Of a stretch of DNA of 44,171 nucleotides, positions 35,221 to 42,423 are shown piece by piece. The notes under the pieces were generated by a model. That model was not told the origin of the DNA, searched no databases, and saw only the letters and a list, made by a program, of their open reading frames with translations. The DNA comes from Ruminococcus sp. (GTDB lineage Bacteria > Bacillota > Clostridia > Oscillospirales > Ruminococcaceae), in NCBI RefSeq assembly GCF_024692365.1, contig NZ_JAILMR010000028.1, forward strand, positions 1 to 44,171, given 5' to 3'. Positions within the stretch are counted from its first letter, which is position 1, and each line of letters starts with the position of its first letter. The position numbers and the translations under genes are program-made.

Positions 35221-35733
35221 ATGAGATATATCTACTGTCCGCAGTGCGGAAGAAAACTTATAGAAAGACCTGCGGGCGATGAGGGTCTTGTGCCCTATTG
35301 CGAGGGCTGTGAAAAACTGTGGTTCGATACCTTCCCCAGCTGTTCAATAGTCCTTGTTGCCAATGAATTCGATGAGATAGCACTTCTGCGGCAGGATTAT
35401 ATGTCGGATAAGTATACCACCTTCGTTTCGGGCTACATAACCCCGGGTGAAAACGCCGAACAGACAGCCGTAAGAGAAGTCGCCGAGGAGATAGGCATCA
35501 AAGTCGATAAACTCGATTACGCAGGAACTTACTGGTTTGAAAAACAGGGACTGCTGATGCATGGCTTCATCACAAGGGTGAAAAAACAGCCCCTGGTTCT
35601 GTCCTCAGAAGTCAACTGGGCTGACTGGGTACCCGCTGAAAAAGTTATCGATACTATTTTCCCCGATTCTCCGGGCAACGCGGCTTTTGCAATATATATG
35701 AAATTCATGGACGAGTATTTCGGAAAAAAGTGA
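35221..35733 (+). CDS. NUDIX hydrolase with N-terminal zinc ribbon
   Basis: The 170-residue protein begins with a four-cysteine zinc ribbon (CPQC at 6-9 and CEGC at 27-30), followed by a NUDIX domain. The NUDIX box GYITPGENAEQTAVREVAEEIGI fits GX5EX7REUXEEXGU completely. The zinc ribbon plus NUDIX order resembles NudC (NADH pyrophosphatase), but the NudC-specific SQPWPFP motif after the box is missing and the protein is shorter, so the substrate is unknown. I start at the ATG with GGAGG 7 bases upstream; an in-frame TTG at 35179 lies inside the preceding terminator and is rejected. Confidence 0.9.
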   Translation: MRYIYCPQCGRKLIERPAGDEGLVPYCEGCEKLWFDTFPSCSIVLVANEFDEIALLRQDYMSDKYTTFVSGYITPGENAEQTAVREVAEEIGIKVDKLDYAGTYWFEKQGLLMHGFITRVKKQPLVLSSEVNWADWVPAEKVIDTIFPDSPGNAAFAIYMKFMDEYFGKK

Positions 35734-35760
35734 CCCCCGCATCGGAAAGGACGATTAACA

Positions 35761-37539
35761 ATGGCTCTTGACGGAGTTTTTCTCGGTGAGATAAAAAAGG
35801 AACTCATGCCCCTTATCGGCGGCAGAGTCGATAAAATACATCAGCCCTCAAAAGGTGAACTGCTTTTCGCACTGCGCACCTATGACGGTCTTAAAAAACT
35901 GCTGATAAATACAGTGGCAGGTACGGCAAGACTGCACCTGACCAATGCTGATATCGAAAATCCCAAACAGCCCCCCATGTTCTGTATGCTGATGAGAAAG
36001 CACCTCTCGGGCGCTAAGCTTATCGATATCAGACAGCCAGGGGCTGAACGTGTTATCATGCTTGATTTCGATGCCACCAACGAACTGGGCGATATGGTAA
36101 GACTTACCGTCACCGTCGAACTTATGGGCAGAAGAGCAAACCTCCTGCTGACAGACGAGAACGGAAAAGTCATCGATAGTATAAAAAGAGTATCAACAGA
36201 AGTTTCCGAAACTCCCGTGCTTCCCGGAGTAGTCTATACTCTCCCCGAAAGCGACGGCAGACTTTCACTGACAGAATGTTCCAGAGAAGAGTTTGAAGAA
36301 AAGCTGGCAGAATTTTCAAAGCAGGAACTCTCAAAAGGCATAATGAAGACCCTCCAGGGCATCTCCCCCGTCTTCGCAAGAGAGTGCGCATTCTTCACCT
36401 CCCATTCAGCCGAAGTCATAGTCGGAGAAATGACCCCCGACCATAAGGACAGACTTTGGTTCTACATCAAAAAAATCAGAGAACAGATAGCCGACAGCGA
36501 AAATAAGTATACCGTAATAAAAACCACAAACGGCGAACTGAAAGATTTCTGTTTCTGCAATATAGACCAGTACGGCGGACTTATGGTGACAAAGCAGTTT
36601 GAAAGCCCATCAGCCCTGCTTGACTATTTCTATTCCGAAAGAGACAGCCTTTCCCGTACCAGACAGAAAGCCCAGGACCTTTTCCGACTTCTCGCCAATA
36701 CCATCGACAGAACTGAATCAAGAGTAAAAAATCAACAGCTTGAACTTAAAGACTGTGCAAAACGAGAACAGCTGAAACAGTACGGCGACCTCATCACCGC
36801 GAACCTCTACGCCCTCGAAAAAGGCATGACGGAAGCAAAACTTGTGAACTTCTATGACCCCGACCAGACCGAAGTCACAGTAAAACTCGATAAACGCCTG
36901 ACGCCCGTCCAGAACGCACAGAAGTATTTCAAAGAATACCGCAAACTGGATACCGCGGAAAAAGTCCTCGAAAAGCTGATATCTCAGGGCGAAGAAGAAG
37001 CAAAGTACCTCGATACAGTCCTCGATGCCCTGACCCGTGCCAGAACAGAGGGCGATATCGCAGCACTCCGACAGGAACTTACCGAACAGGGATATATCAG
37101 CAGAAGCAGACAAAAAGGCAAACCGCCAAAGGCACTTCCGCCCATGAAATTCAAGTCCAGCGAGGGATACGAAATCCGCGTGGGAAGAAATAATGCCCAG
37201 AACGACAGACTGACTTGTAAAGATTCCAAAAAGACCGATGTGTGGCTCCATGCAAAAGATATCACAGGCTGTCACGTAATAATCAGCTGTCCCGACAGAG
37301 GCGAAGCCGCAAAATTCACCCCCGATGAACTTCCACCCGACCAAACAATAGAAGAAGCAGCGATGATAGCAGCATACTATTCAAAAGCGAAGAATTCATC
37401 AAGATGTGATGTGGATTATACCTTTGTAAAATTCGTAAAGAAACCCGCAGGCTCAAAACCGGGCATGGTGATATTCACACATAACTACACCATCACGGTT
37501 AAGCCGGATGAGGAAATAGTGCAGAGCCTGGAGTCCTAA
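35761..37539 (+). CDS. rqcH: Rqc2 homolog RqcH (NFACT family, FbpA-type)
   Basis: RqcH binds obstructed 50S subunits and recruits tRNA-Ala to add C-terminal alanine tails to stalled chains. The 592 residues match the family. NFACT-N covers about 1-220 (MALDGVFLGEIKKELMPLIGGRVDKIHQ, MGRRANLLLTD), then helix-hairpin-helix and coiled-coil parts (about 290-430), and the C-terminal NFACT-R domain (about 460-570, GYEIRVGRNNAQNDRLT, DVWLHAKDITGCHVII). The tRNA-contacting Asp-Arg pair of B. subtilis RqcH (Asp97-Arg98) appears here as Glu96-Arg97. AAAGGACGATTAACA precedes the ATG. The stop codon TAA is the first unit of the heptanucleotide array of repeat copy C. Confidence 0.95.
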   Translation: MALDGVFLGEIKKELMPLIGGRVDKIHQPSKGELLFALRTYDGLKKLLINTVAGTARLHLTNADIENPKQPPMFCMLMRKHLSGAKLIDIRQPGAERVIMLDFDATNELGDMVRLTVTVELMGRRANLLLTDENGKVIDSIKRVSTEVSETPVLPGVVYTLPESDGRLSLTECSREEFEEKLAEFSKQELSKGIMKTLQGISPVFARECAFFTSHSAEVIVGEMTPDHKDRLWFYIKKIREQIADSENKYTVIKTTNGELKDFCFCNIDQYGGLMVTKQFESPSALLDYFYSERDSLSRTRQKAQDLFRLLANTIDRTESRVKNQQLELKDCAKREQLKQYGDLITANLYALEKGMTEAKLVNFYDPDQTEVTVKLDKRLTPVQNAQKYFKEYRKLDTAEKVLEKLISQGEEEAKYLDTVLDALTRARTEGDIAALRQELTEQGYISRSRQKGKPPKALPPMKFKSSEGYEIRVGRNNAQNDRLTCKDSKKTDVWLHAKDITGCHVIISCPDRGEAAKFTPDELPPDQTIEEAAMIAAYYSKAKNSSRCDVDYTFVKFVKKPAGSKPGMVIFTHNYTITVKPDEEIVQSLES

Positions 37540-37920
37540 TTCATAATTCATAATTCACAATTCATAATTATTGGCAGGGCAACAACATAGTGTGGTAAGA
37601 ATGCCAAGGAAAAGAGCTTTGGCTCAAGCCTTTCGCGAAAGGCTTGCGGGATGTTTGCACAGTCAACTTTGTTGACTGTTGGCAGAGCCCTCAATCACCA
37701 AGGTGCAAAACCAAAATGCATGGCGAAAAATAAAGGCGAAACAATCTTCCGACAAAAAAAAGCGCGGGCAATAAAAAAACTTAGAGCGTGGACAAAATAA
37801 CGTCCACGCTCTTTCTGCGTCCGTAAAATATTGCACGCACGAAATCGGACAGCGATAGCCACAGCCGACGCAGTCGCTGTTATCCGATTTCTCGACCCGA
37901 ACGTAGAGAGGGGCGACCTG
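37538..37920 (+). repeat. Structured intergenic repeat, copy C (full length)
   Basis: It begins with five 7-base units (AATTCAT type, 37538-37572) that overlap the rqcH stop codon. Next come ATTATTGGCAGGGCAAC, GCCAAGGAAAAGAGCTTTGGC, the 22-bp palindrome with arms CAAGCCTTTCG (37625-37646), a 9-bp stem ACAGTCAAC (37659-37667 / 37671-37679), an 11-bp stem AGAGCGTGGAC (37783-37793 / 37802-37812) and a GAAATCGGA stem (37841-37849 / 37883-37891). The order is the reverse complement of copy B. The stem at 37659 sits where copy A has a different but fully paired stem. Confidence 0.9.
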
Positions 37921-37968
37921 ATAACGAAGTACGTAATAAGAAAATAGACGTTTTCAATTTTCAAGCAA

Positions 37969-37997
37969 TTGCTTTTTCATGGAAAATATGATATAAT
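37969..37997 (+). promoter_or_regulatory. Promoter of the YezG-like gene
   Basis: TTGCTT (37969-37974) and TATAAT (37992-37997) have a 17-base spacer. It starts about 50 bases past the end of repeat copy C. Confidence 0.7.
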
Positions 37998-38051
37998 TTA
38001 TTGGCAAATATTAAGCTATTGACATTCTTTATATTGATCAGGAGGTTAATC

Positions 38052-38495
38052 ATGGAAAAGATAGAATCAGCTCAAAAGGAACTGTGTGAGTACCTTATCA
38101 GCATGATGCCTGTTGAATGGAGTAAAATATGTTTCTTCTCAAAGTGCACAACAGGAAGCCGCACTTCTTGGATCGCATTGATCGAGAAGAAGACAGGAAA
38201 AATCTGTACACAGGAATCATTTTGGAGAAGGTATGATTCCTATCCATATGCCAGAGCGAAATCCGGTATCATGCTTAACGAACTTACCCGTAATCTTTTT
38301 AACGCATATCTTGAAAAGGTTGGCGAAGATAAGATCTGGTGTACTTATTCTTTAACTATAGAAAGCGACTATACTTTTCATGTTGATCTGGGCTATAAAA
38401 TGCCCGAAGGTGATCTTGTTGAACAGCATGACGCTGTTTTTGAAAAGTTCTTCAATACTAAATATGAGTATCTAGAAGGCAAATATCCATACTGA
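38052..38495 (+). CDS. YezG-like (DUF600) immunity/antitoxin protein
   Basis: The 147-residue soluble protein resembles the YezG family: an N-terminal helix, then MMPVEWSKICFFSKCTTGSRTSWIALIEKKTG, an arginine-rich turn, a central helix and a C-terminal VDLGYKMPEGDLVEQHDAVFEKFFNTKY. YezG is the immunity partner of an LXG-type toxin in Bacillus; no toxin gene is in this window, so this is an orphan. The start is the ATG 6 bases after GGAGG (38041-38045). A 22-base tandem duplication crosses its stop codon; it leaves the protein unchanged. Confidence 0.72.
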   Translation: MEKIESAQKELCEYLISMMPVEWSKICFFSKCTTGSRTSWIALIEKKTGKICTQESFWRRYDSYPYARAKSGIMLNELTRNLFNAYLEKVGEDKIWCTYSLTIESDYTFHVDLGYKMPEGDLVEQHDAVFEKFFNTKYEYLEGKYPY

Positions 38496-38522
38496 ATAAG
38501 GCAAATATCCATACTGAATAAC
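38479..38522 (+). repeat. Perfect 22-bp tandem duplication across a stop codon
   Basis: 38479-38500 is repeated exactly at 38501-38522. The unit begins GGCAAATATCC and ends TACTGAATAA; the stop of the YezG-like gene is in the first unit. Confidence 0.9.
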
Positions 38523-38537
38523 TGAATATCCTTTGCA

Positions 38538-38571
38538 AGCTGTGAAGCATTACGCTCCGCAGCTTTTTTTA
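38538..38571 (+). terminator. Terminator of the YezG-like gene
   Basis: AAGCTG (38538-38543) pairs with CAGCTT (38561-38566), with AGC/GCT inside, followed by T. From here to 38684 I see no gene. Confidence 0.82.
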
Positions 38572-38684
38572 TCCAAAAAAATATATGTTCATTTTGTTTC
38601 CGCCAATCCCGTGAACATTCAAAAAAACCGAATATCAGGGGCGTAATGCACAAACACCGTGTGTTAAATTTGTTTAACAATCTC

Positions 38685-38713
38685 TTTACAATTGCGAAAA
38701 AATATGCTATAAT
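38685..38713 (+). promoter_or_regulatory. Promoter of the phosphoribosyltransferase gene
   Basis: TTTACA (38685-38690) and TATAAT (38708-38713) have a 17-base spacer. Confidence 0.88.
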
Positions 38714-38722
38714 ATATATTAC

Positions 38723-38785
38723 CGAAACGAAATGTTTCGTATTATACTGATCTTTACAGGGCAGTATATATGATATCAGCCCTGT
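38723..38785 (+). promoter_or_regulatory. Operator-like palindrome and leader hairpin
   Basis: CGAAAC (38723-38728) and GTTTCG (38734-38739) lie at about the transcription start. A second inverted repeat, ACAGGGC / GCCCTGT (38756-38762 / 38779-38785), lies in the leader, ending about 10 bases before the AAAGGAGG site. One may be a repressor site and the other an RNA element. Confidence 0.45.
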
Positions 38786-38807
38786 TATCAAAAGGAGGAA
38801 TATTCAC

Positions 38808-39437
38808 ATGGAAGAACGTTTGCAGACTATACAGTCGGTCAAGAATAAAAAGGTGCAGATCGGTGTTATCCCCGGGCATTTTGCTACTAACCACTCGCAC
38901 GTAAATTATTATGTTGACATGACATCTATAAAGACAAGCCTGAAAATGGCAAAGGAAGCTGCGCATGAGCTTGGCAGCACTTATGCCAACACAAATATCG
39001 AAACGATAATTTGTCTTGAGGGCACAGAGATACTCGGCGGTTTTCTTGCTGAATATCTTTCTCAGGCGGGCATAAACAAGGGTGAGGACATCAATCTTAT
39101 CACACCCGAGCTCAACGCGGTAAATCAGATGATATTCCGCGACAACACGCAGAAAAAGGTCTGGGGCAAGCAGATACTTCTGCTGATTTCCAGTGCTTCA
39201 ACAGGTAAGAGTATCGGACGTGCTGTTGATTGTTTGCAGTACTATAACGGCAAGCTTACGGCTATCGGTGCGATATTCTCGGCTATCGACAAGTTCCACG
39301 ATATCCCGATCCACGCGCTGTTCACTGACAAGGATCTGCCCAACTATCAGAATTTCCCTGCCAATGTGTGTCCGCTGTGCAAGAACAATCAGAAGGTCGA
39401 TGCTTTGATAAACAGTTTTGGTTATTCCAAGCTTTGA
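38808..39437 (+). CDS. Phosphoribosyltransferase-like protein (PyrE-like) with altered PRPP loop
   Basis: The 209-residue protein has the layout of an orotate-type phosphoribosyltransferase. The PRPP-binding segment is ILLLISSASTGKSIGRAVDCL (about 127-147), where type I enzymes have a hydrophobic stretch followed by two acidic residues and TG. Both acidic positions are Ser here. NTNIETIICLEGTEILGGFLAEYLS is the upstream core helix. The C-terminus has a CPLC motif followed by VDALI, as seen in clostridial PyrE-like proteins. No other pyrimidine gene lies nearby. It may be a degenerate, regulatory or altered-substrate member. AAAGGAGG precedes the ATG. Confidence 0.78.
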   Translation: MEERLQTIQSVKNKKVQIGVIPGHFATNHSHVNYYVDMTSIKTSLKMAKEAAHELGSTYANTNIETIICLEGTEILGGFLAEYLSQAGINKGEDINLITPELNAVNQMIFRDNTQKKVWGKQILLLISSASTGKSIGRAVDCLQYYNGKLTAIGAIFSAIDKFHDIPIHALFTDKDLPNYQNFPANVCPLCKNNQKVDALINSFGYSKL

Positions 39438-39445
39438 TAGTGTTA

Positions 39446-39490
39446 AAAATCCCTCGGGTACTTGGGTAAGTACTCGGGGGATTTTGTTTT
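39446..39490 (+). terminator. Strong terminator
   Basis: AAAATCCC (39446-39453) pairs with GGGATTTT (39478-39485). An inner GTACTT-gggt-AAGTAC stem and a TTGTTTT tail complete it. Confidence 0.92.
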
Positions 39491-39505
39491 GAAGTACAGC
39501 GTGAT

Positions 39506-39560
39506 AGAATGCCAAAGCTCTTTTCCTTGGCATTCTCACCCAACTTTTACTTCTCACCCA
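39506..39560. repeat. Short copy E of the intergenic repeat
   Basis: AGAATGCCAA (39506-39515) pairs perfectly with TTGGCATTCT (39527-39536), enclosing AGCTCTTTTCC. It equals the first module of copies B, C and D in reverse orientation, with the CACCCAACTT flank at 39537-39546. Confidence 0.82.
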
Positions 39561-39565
39561 AGTTA

Positions 39566-40141
39566 ATAACCCCACCTCATAACCTTGTCAACCCCTCTAA
39601 AAAACTTCTATGTTTTACACAACCCCACTTTCGTTTTTTAGTTTACTCCACTATACAAACTATTTAATCTGTATCTCTCAAACCCCTATACTTCGGCATT
39701 TTTCCAATGTATTACAGTTTTTTGTTACTATTTGCCCGCACTAAGTAACAAATGGTTAAAAAACGGTAACAAGAACTTTTTTGGACAGTTGAAACTCAAC
39801 ACTCCAGTTTTCAAAATTGTTGAAAACTCTGTTGAAACTGTTGAAAAGAGGGTGTATAAACCGCTATAACCCCATTTTATTGTTGAAAACTTTTCGCCTT
39901 TCAACAATCGTCCCTTTTTCCCCCCTTGAGTGTTACCAAGTTGTAATCAAAGAGTTACACCGCCTGTCCTAAAAGACGTACTTCAAAACCCCATCGTCAA
40001 ATTGACATCCATATTCAACTGTAATAAAACAGTAATAAAAATGACATTCCGTTTACGCCCGAAAATTCCCTTTTTGGGCGTTTTCGTGACGCTTTACAAA
40101 AAATTCACAAAAGAATTTCCATCTTAAATCGATTACAGCTG
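39566..40141. other. Non-coding region with clustered GTTGAAA motifs
   Basis: No credible gene is present. GTTGAAA occurs at 39788, 39819, 39831, 39840 and 39882, with the complement TTTCAAC at 39899-39905 and another GTTGAAA at 40141 over the next -35 box. A TTGTTAC ... GTAACAA inverted repeat lies near 39719-39752. The plus strand of 39566-39690 is rich in C and poor in G. Confidence 0.5.
40002..40084 (+). promoter_or_regulatory. Possible second promoter followed by a terminator-like hairpin
   Basis: TTGACA (40002-40007) and TAAAAC (40025-40030) have a 17-base spacer. ACGCCC (40055-40060) pairs with GGGCGT (40076-40081) and is followed by a short T run. A transcript from this promoter would meet the hairpin at once, which could be attenuation or a short RNA. 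Weak -10. Confidence 0.35.
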
Positions 40142-40170
40142 TTGAAAATTTTGTGGATTTCTGGTACAAT
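40142..40170 (+). promoter_or_regulatory. Promoter of the alpha-galactosidase operon
   Basis: TTGAAA (40142-40147) and TACAAT (40165-40170) have a 17-base spacer. The start site would be near 40177. Confidence 0.8.
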
Positions 40171-40208
40171 TGTGGAAACAAATGATTTCATTCTACGGAG
40201 GTACCATC

Positions 40209-42419
40209 ATGAGTATAACCTACAACGAAAAAACCCGCTCTTTCAAACTGCGTGCAAATAACACCGACTATATGTTCAAGGTGATAAACGGCGAATATCT
40301 CGGTCATGTCTACTACGGCAAAAAAATCCCCGATGAGGATATGGACTGGCTTCTCCGCTTCGACGAAAGCCCCTTCACCCCCGAGACCAACAACCGCGAC
40401 AGGGCGGTATACCTCGATACCACACCTTTTGAATACCCCTGCTTCGGTATCGGCGATTACCGCGAAAGCGCCCTGAAAATTCTGGACAGCGAGGGTATGT
40501 CCACCTGCGACCTCAGATACGTTTCCCATAAAATATATGACGGTAAACCCGCTCTTGAAGGTCTGCCCGCTACTTTCGCCACCGAAAAAAGCCCCGCACA
40601 GACCCTCGAGATAACTATGCGTGATGCCCACACAGGTCTTGAAGCCGTGCTTGTTTATTCGGTTTTTGAAAACCTCGATGCCATCACCCGCTCGGTGAGA
40701 TTCACAAACACTTCCGCCAAGCCCCTGAAACTCACCCGTGCCCTTTCGACCTGTGTTGAATTCGACCACGATAAATTTGATATGATAACTCTCAACGGTT
40801 CATGGGCGAGAGAGCGCCATATCGAACGCGCTCCCCTTCACCACGGCAAGCAAAGCATCGATTCCTGCCGCGGCGAATCCTCCCACCAGAACAACCCCTT
40901 CGCCGCCCTCTGTGACCACAACGCCGACGAGGACAGTGGCGAGGTCTTCGGCTTCAACTTTGTCTATTCGGGAAATTTCATCGCTCAGGCAGAAGTCACC
41001 CAGCATAAAAAGACCCGCTTCGTCATGGGCATAAATCCTCTTGATTTTGAATGGCTCCTCGAATCGGGTGAAACTTTCACCGCCCCCGAGGTCGTTATGG
41101 TACACTCCGATGAGGGCATAGGCAAAATGTCCAGAATTTTCCATGACCTCTACCGCGAGAACCTTATCCGCGGCGAGTACAAAAACAAACGCCGCCCCAT
41201 ACTTATCAACAACTGGGAAGCTACCTACTTTGATTTCAACACCGATAAGATACTCTCCATCGCAAAGGAAGCTTCAAAGCTGGGTATTGAAATGCTTGTT
41301 CTTGATGACGGCTGGTTCGGTCACAGGGATTCCGATAATTCCTCTCTGGGCGACTGGTTCGTTTACGAAAAGAAACTCCAAGGCGGCTTGAAGCACCTCG
41401 TTGATGAAGTCAACAAACTGGGCATGAAGTTCGGTCTCTGGTTTGAACCCGAAATGGTCTCCCCCGATTCCGACCTCTTCCGCGCCCACCCCGACTGGGC
41501 TATACAGATACAAGGCAGAGATATGACCCTCTGCCGTGAGCAGTACGTCCTCGACTATTCAAGGAAAGAAGTGCGCGACTACGTCTACTCCATGATGAAG
41601 AATATTCTCGACAACGCCAACATCGAGTATATCAAATGGGATATGAACCGCCAGCTGACCGAAGTCGGTTCAGCCTCCCTCCCCGCCGAAAGACAGCGCG
41701 AACTCTGGCACAGATACGTCCTTGGCGTGTACGACCTCATGGGCAGACTCACCACCGATTATCCCCACATTCTCCTTGAAAACTGCTCAGGCGGCGGCGC
41801 AAGGTTCGACCCCGGTATGCTCTATTTCTCACCGCAGATATGGTGCTCCGATGATACCGATGCCATCGAGCGCCTGAAAATTCAGCACGGCACTTCCATA
41901 TGCTACCCCTGTTCCGCAATGGGCGCACACGTTTCCGACTGCCCAAACCATACCGTCGGCAGAAACACTCCTTTCAGAACAAGGGGTCACGTTGCCATGG
42001 TGGGAACTTTCGGCTACGAACTCGATGTCACCCGTATCCCTCAGGAAGACAGGGATATGATACCCGCCCAGATAGATGAATTCAAAAAATATAACCCCCT
42101 TGTACGCACAGGCGACCACTACCGCATAGGCAACATGTTTGAAGACAACACCTGGGACGCATGGATGTTCGTCGCCAAAGATAAAAGCGAAGCCCTGTTT
42201 GAATTCGTACAGGTCATGGCAAGACCGAATTTCCGCTCCCGCCGCATAAAGCTGAAAGGTCTCGACACCGATGCCTACTACTATGAGGAAAGCGAACCCG
42301 ATAAGCTGATATCAGGCGCCGCCCTGATGAACGCAGGTATCAACTGCGCAAAGATATGGGGTGTTGACGGCATCAAGGGCGACTACTCCTCGAAGATACT
42401 CCATTTTATAAGGAAGTGA
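40209..42419 (+). CDS. GH36 alpha-galactosidase
   Basis: The 736-residue enzyme hydrolyses terminal alpha-1,6-galactose from melibiose, raffinose and galactomannan oligomers. The N-terminal supersandwich domain (1-330) is followed by the barrel with LVLDDGWFGHRDSDNSSLGDW, FGLWFEPEMVSPDSDLF and YIKWDMNRQL, whose Asp478 is the nucleophile. WCSDDTDAIERL supplies the acid/base Asp548. These are the same positions as in the Geobacillus AgaA enzymes. There is no signal peptide, so it is cytosolic. The ATG has GGAGG 7 bases upstream. The gene leads a three-gene plus-strand set with a NUDIX gene 4 bases after it. A related name such as galA or agaA would be a guess. Confidence 0.97.
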   Translation: MSITYNEKTRSFKLRANNTDYMFKVINGEYLGHVYYGKKIPDEDMDWLLRFDESPFTPETNNRDRAVYLDTTPFEYPCFGIGDYRESALKILDSEGMSTCDLRYVSHKIYDGKPALEGLPATFATEKSPAQTLEITMRDAHTGLEAVLVYSVFENLDAITRSVRFTNTSAKPLKLTRALSTCVEFDHDKFDMITLNGSWARERHIERAPLHHGKQSIDSCRGESSHQNNPFAALCDHNADEDSGEVFGFNFVYSGNFIAQAEVTQHKKTRFVMGINPLDFEWLLESGETFTAPEVVMVHSDEGIGKMSRIFHDLYRENLIRGEYKNKRRPILINNWEATYFDFNTDKILSIAKEASKLGIEMLVLDDGWFGHRDSDNSSLGDWFVYEKKLQGGLKHLVDEVNKLGMKFGLWFEPEMVSPDSDLFRAHPDWAIQIQGRDMTLCREQYVLDYSRKEVRDYVYSMMKNILDNANIEYIKWDMNRQLTEVGSASLPAERQRELWHRYVLGVYDLMGRLTTDYPHILLENCSGGGARFDPGMLYFSPQIWCSDDTDAIERLKIQHGTSICYPCSAMGAHVSDCPNHTVGRNTPFRTRGHVAMVGTFGYELDVTRIPQEDRDMIPAQIDEFKKYNPLVRTGDHYRIGNMFEDNTWDAWMFVAKDKSEALFEFVQVMARPNFRSRRIKLKGLDTDAYYYEESEPDKLISGAALMNAGINCAKIWGVDGIKGDYSSKILHFIRK

Positions 42420-42423
42420 CCCC

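Noticed and set aside
37783..37812. Ordinary intrinsic terminator of rqcH
   Set aside because: The 11-bp AGAGCGTGGAC stem recurs in copy B in the same element position, so it is part of the repeat, although it may also terminate.
39930..40127. Open frame of 65 codons before the alpha-galactosidase
   Set aside because: It has no ribosome binding site and unusual composition, and it overlaps a promoter-like sequence and a hairpin.
40171..40190. Catabolite-responsive element (cre) at the alpha-galactosidase start
   Set aside because: GGAAACAAATGATTTC has partial symmetry, but lacks the central CG of cre sites.
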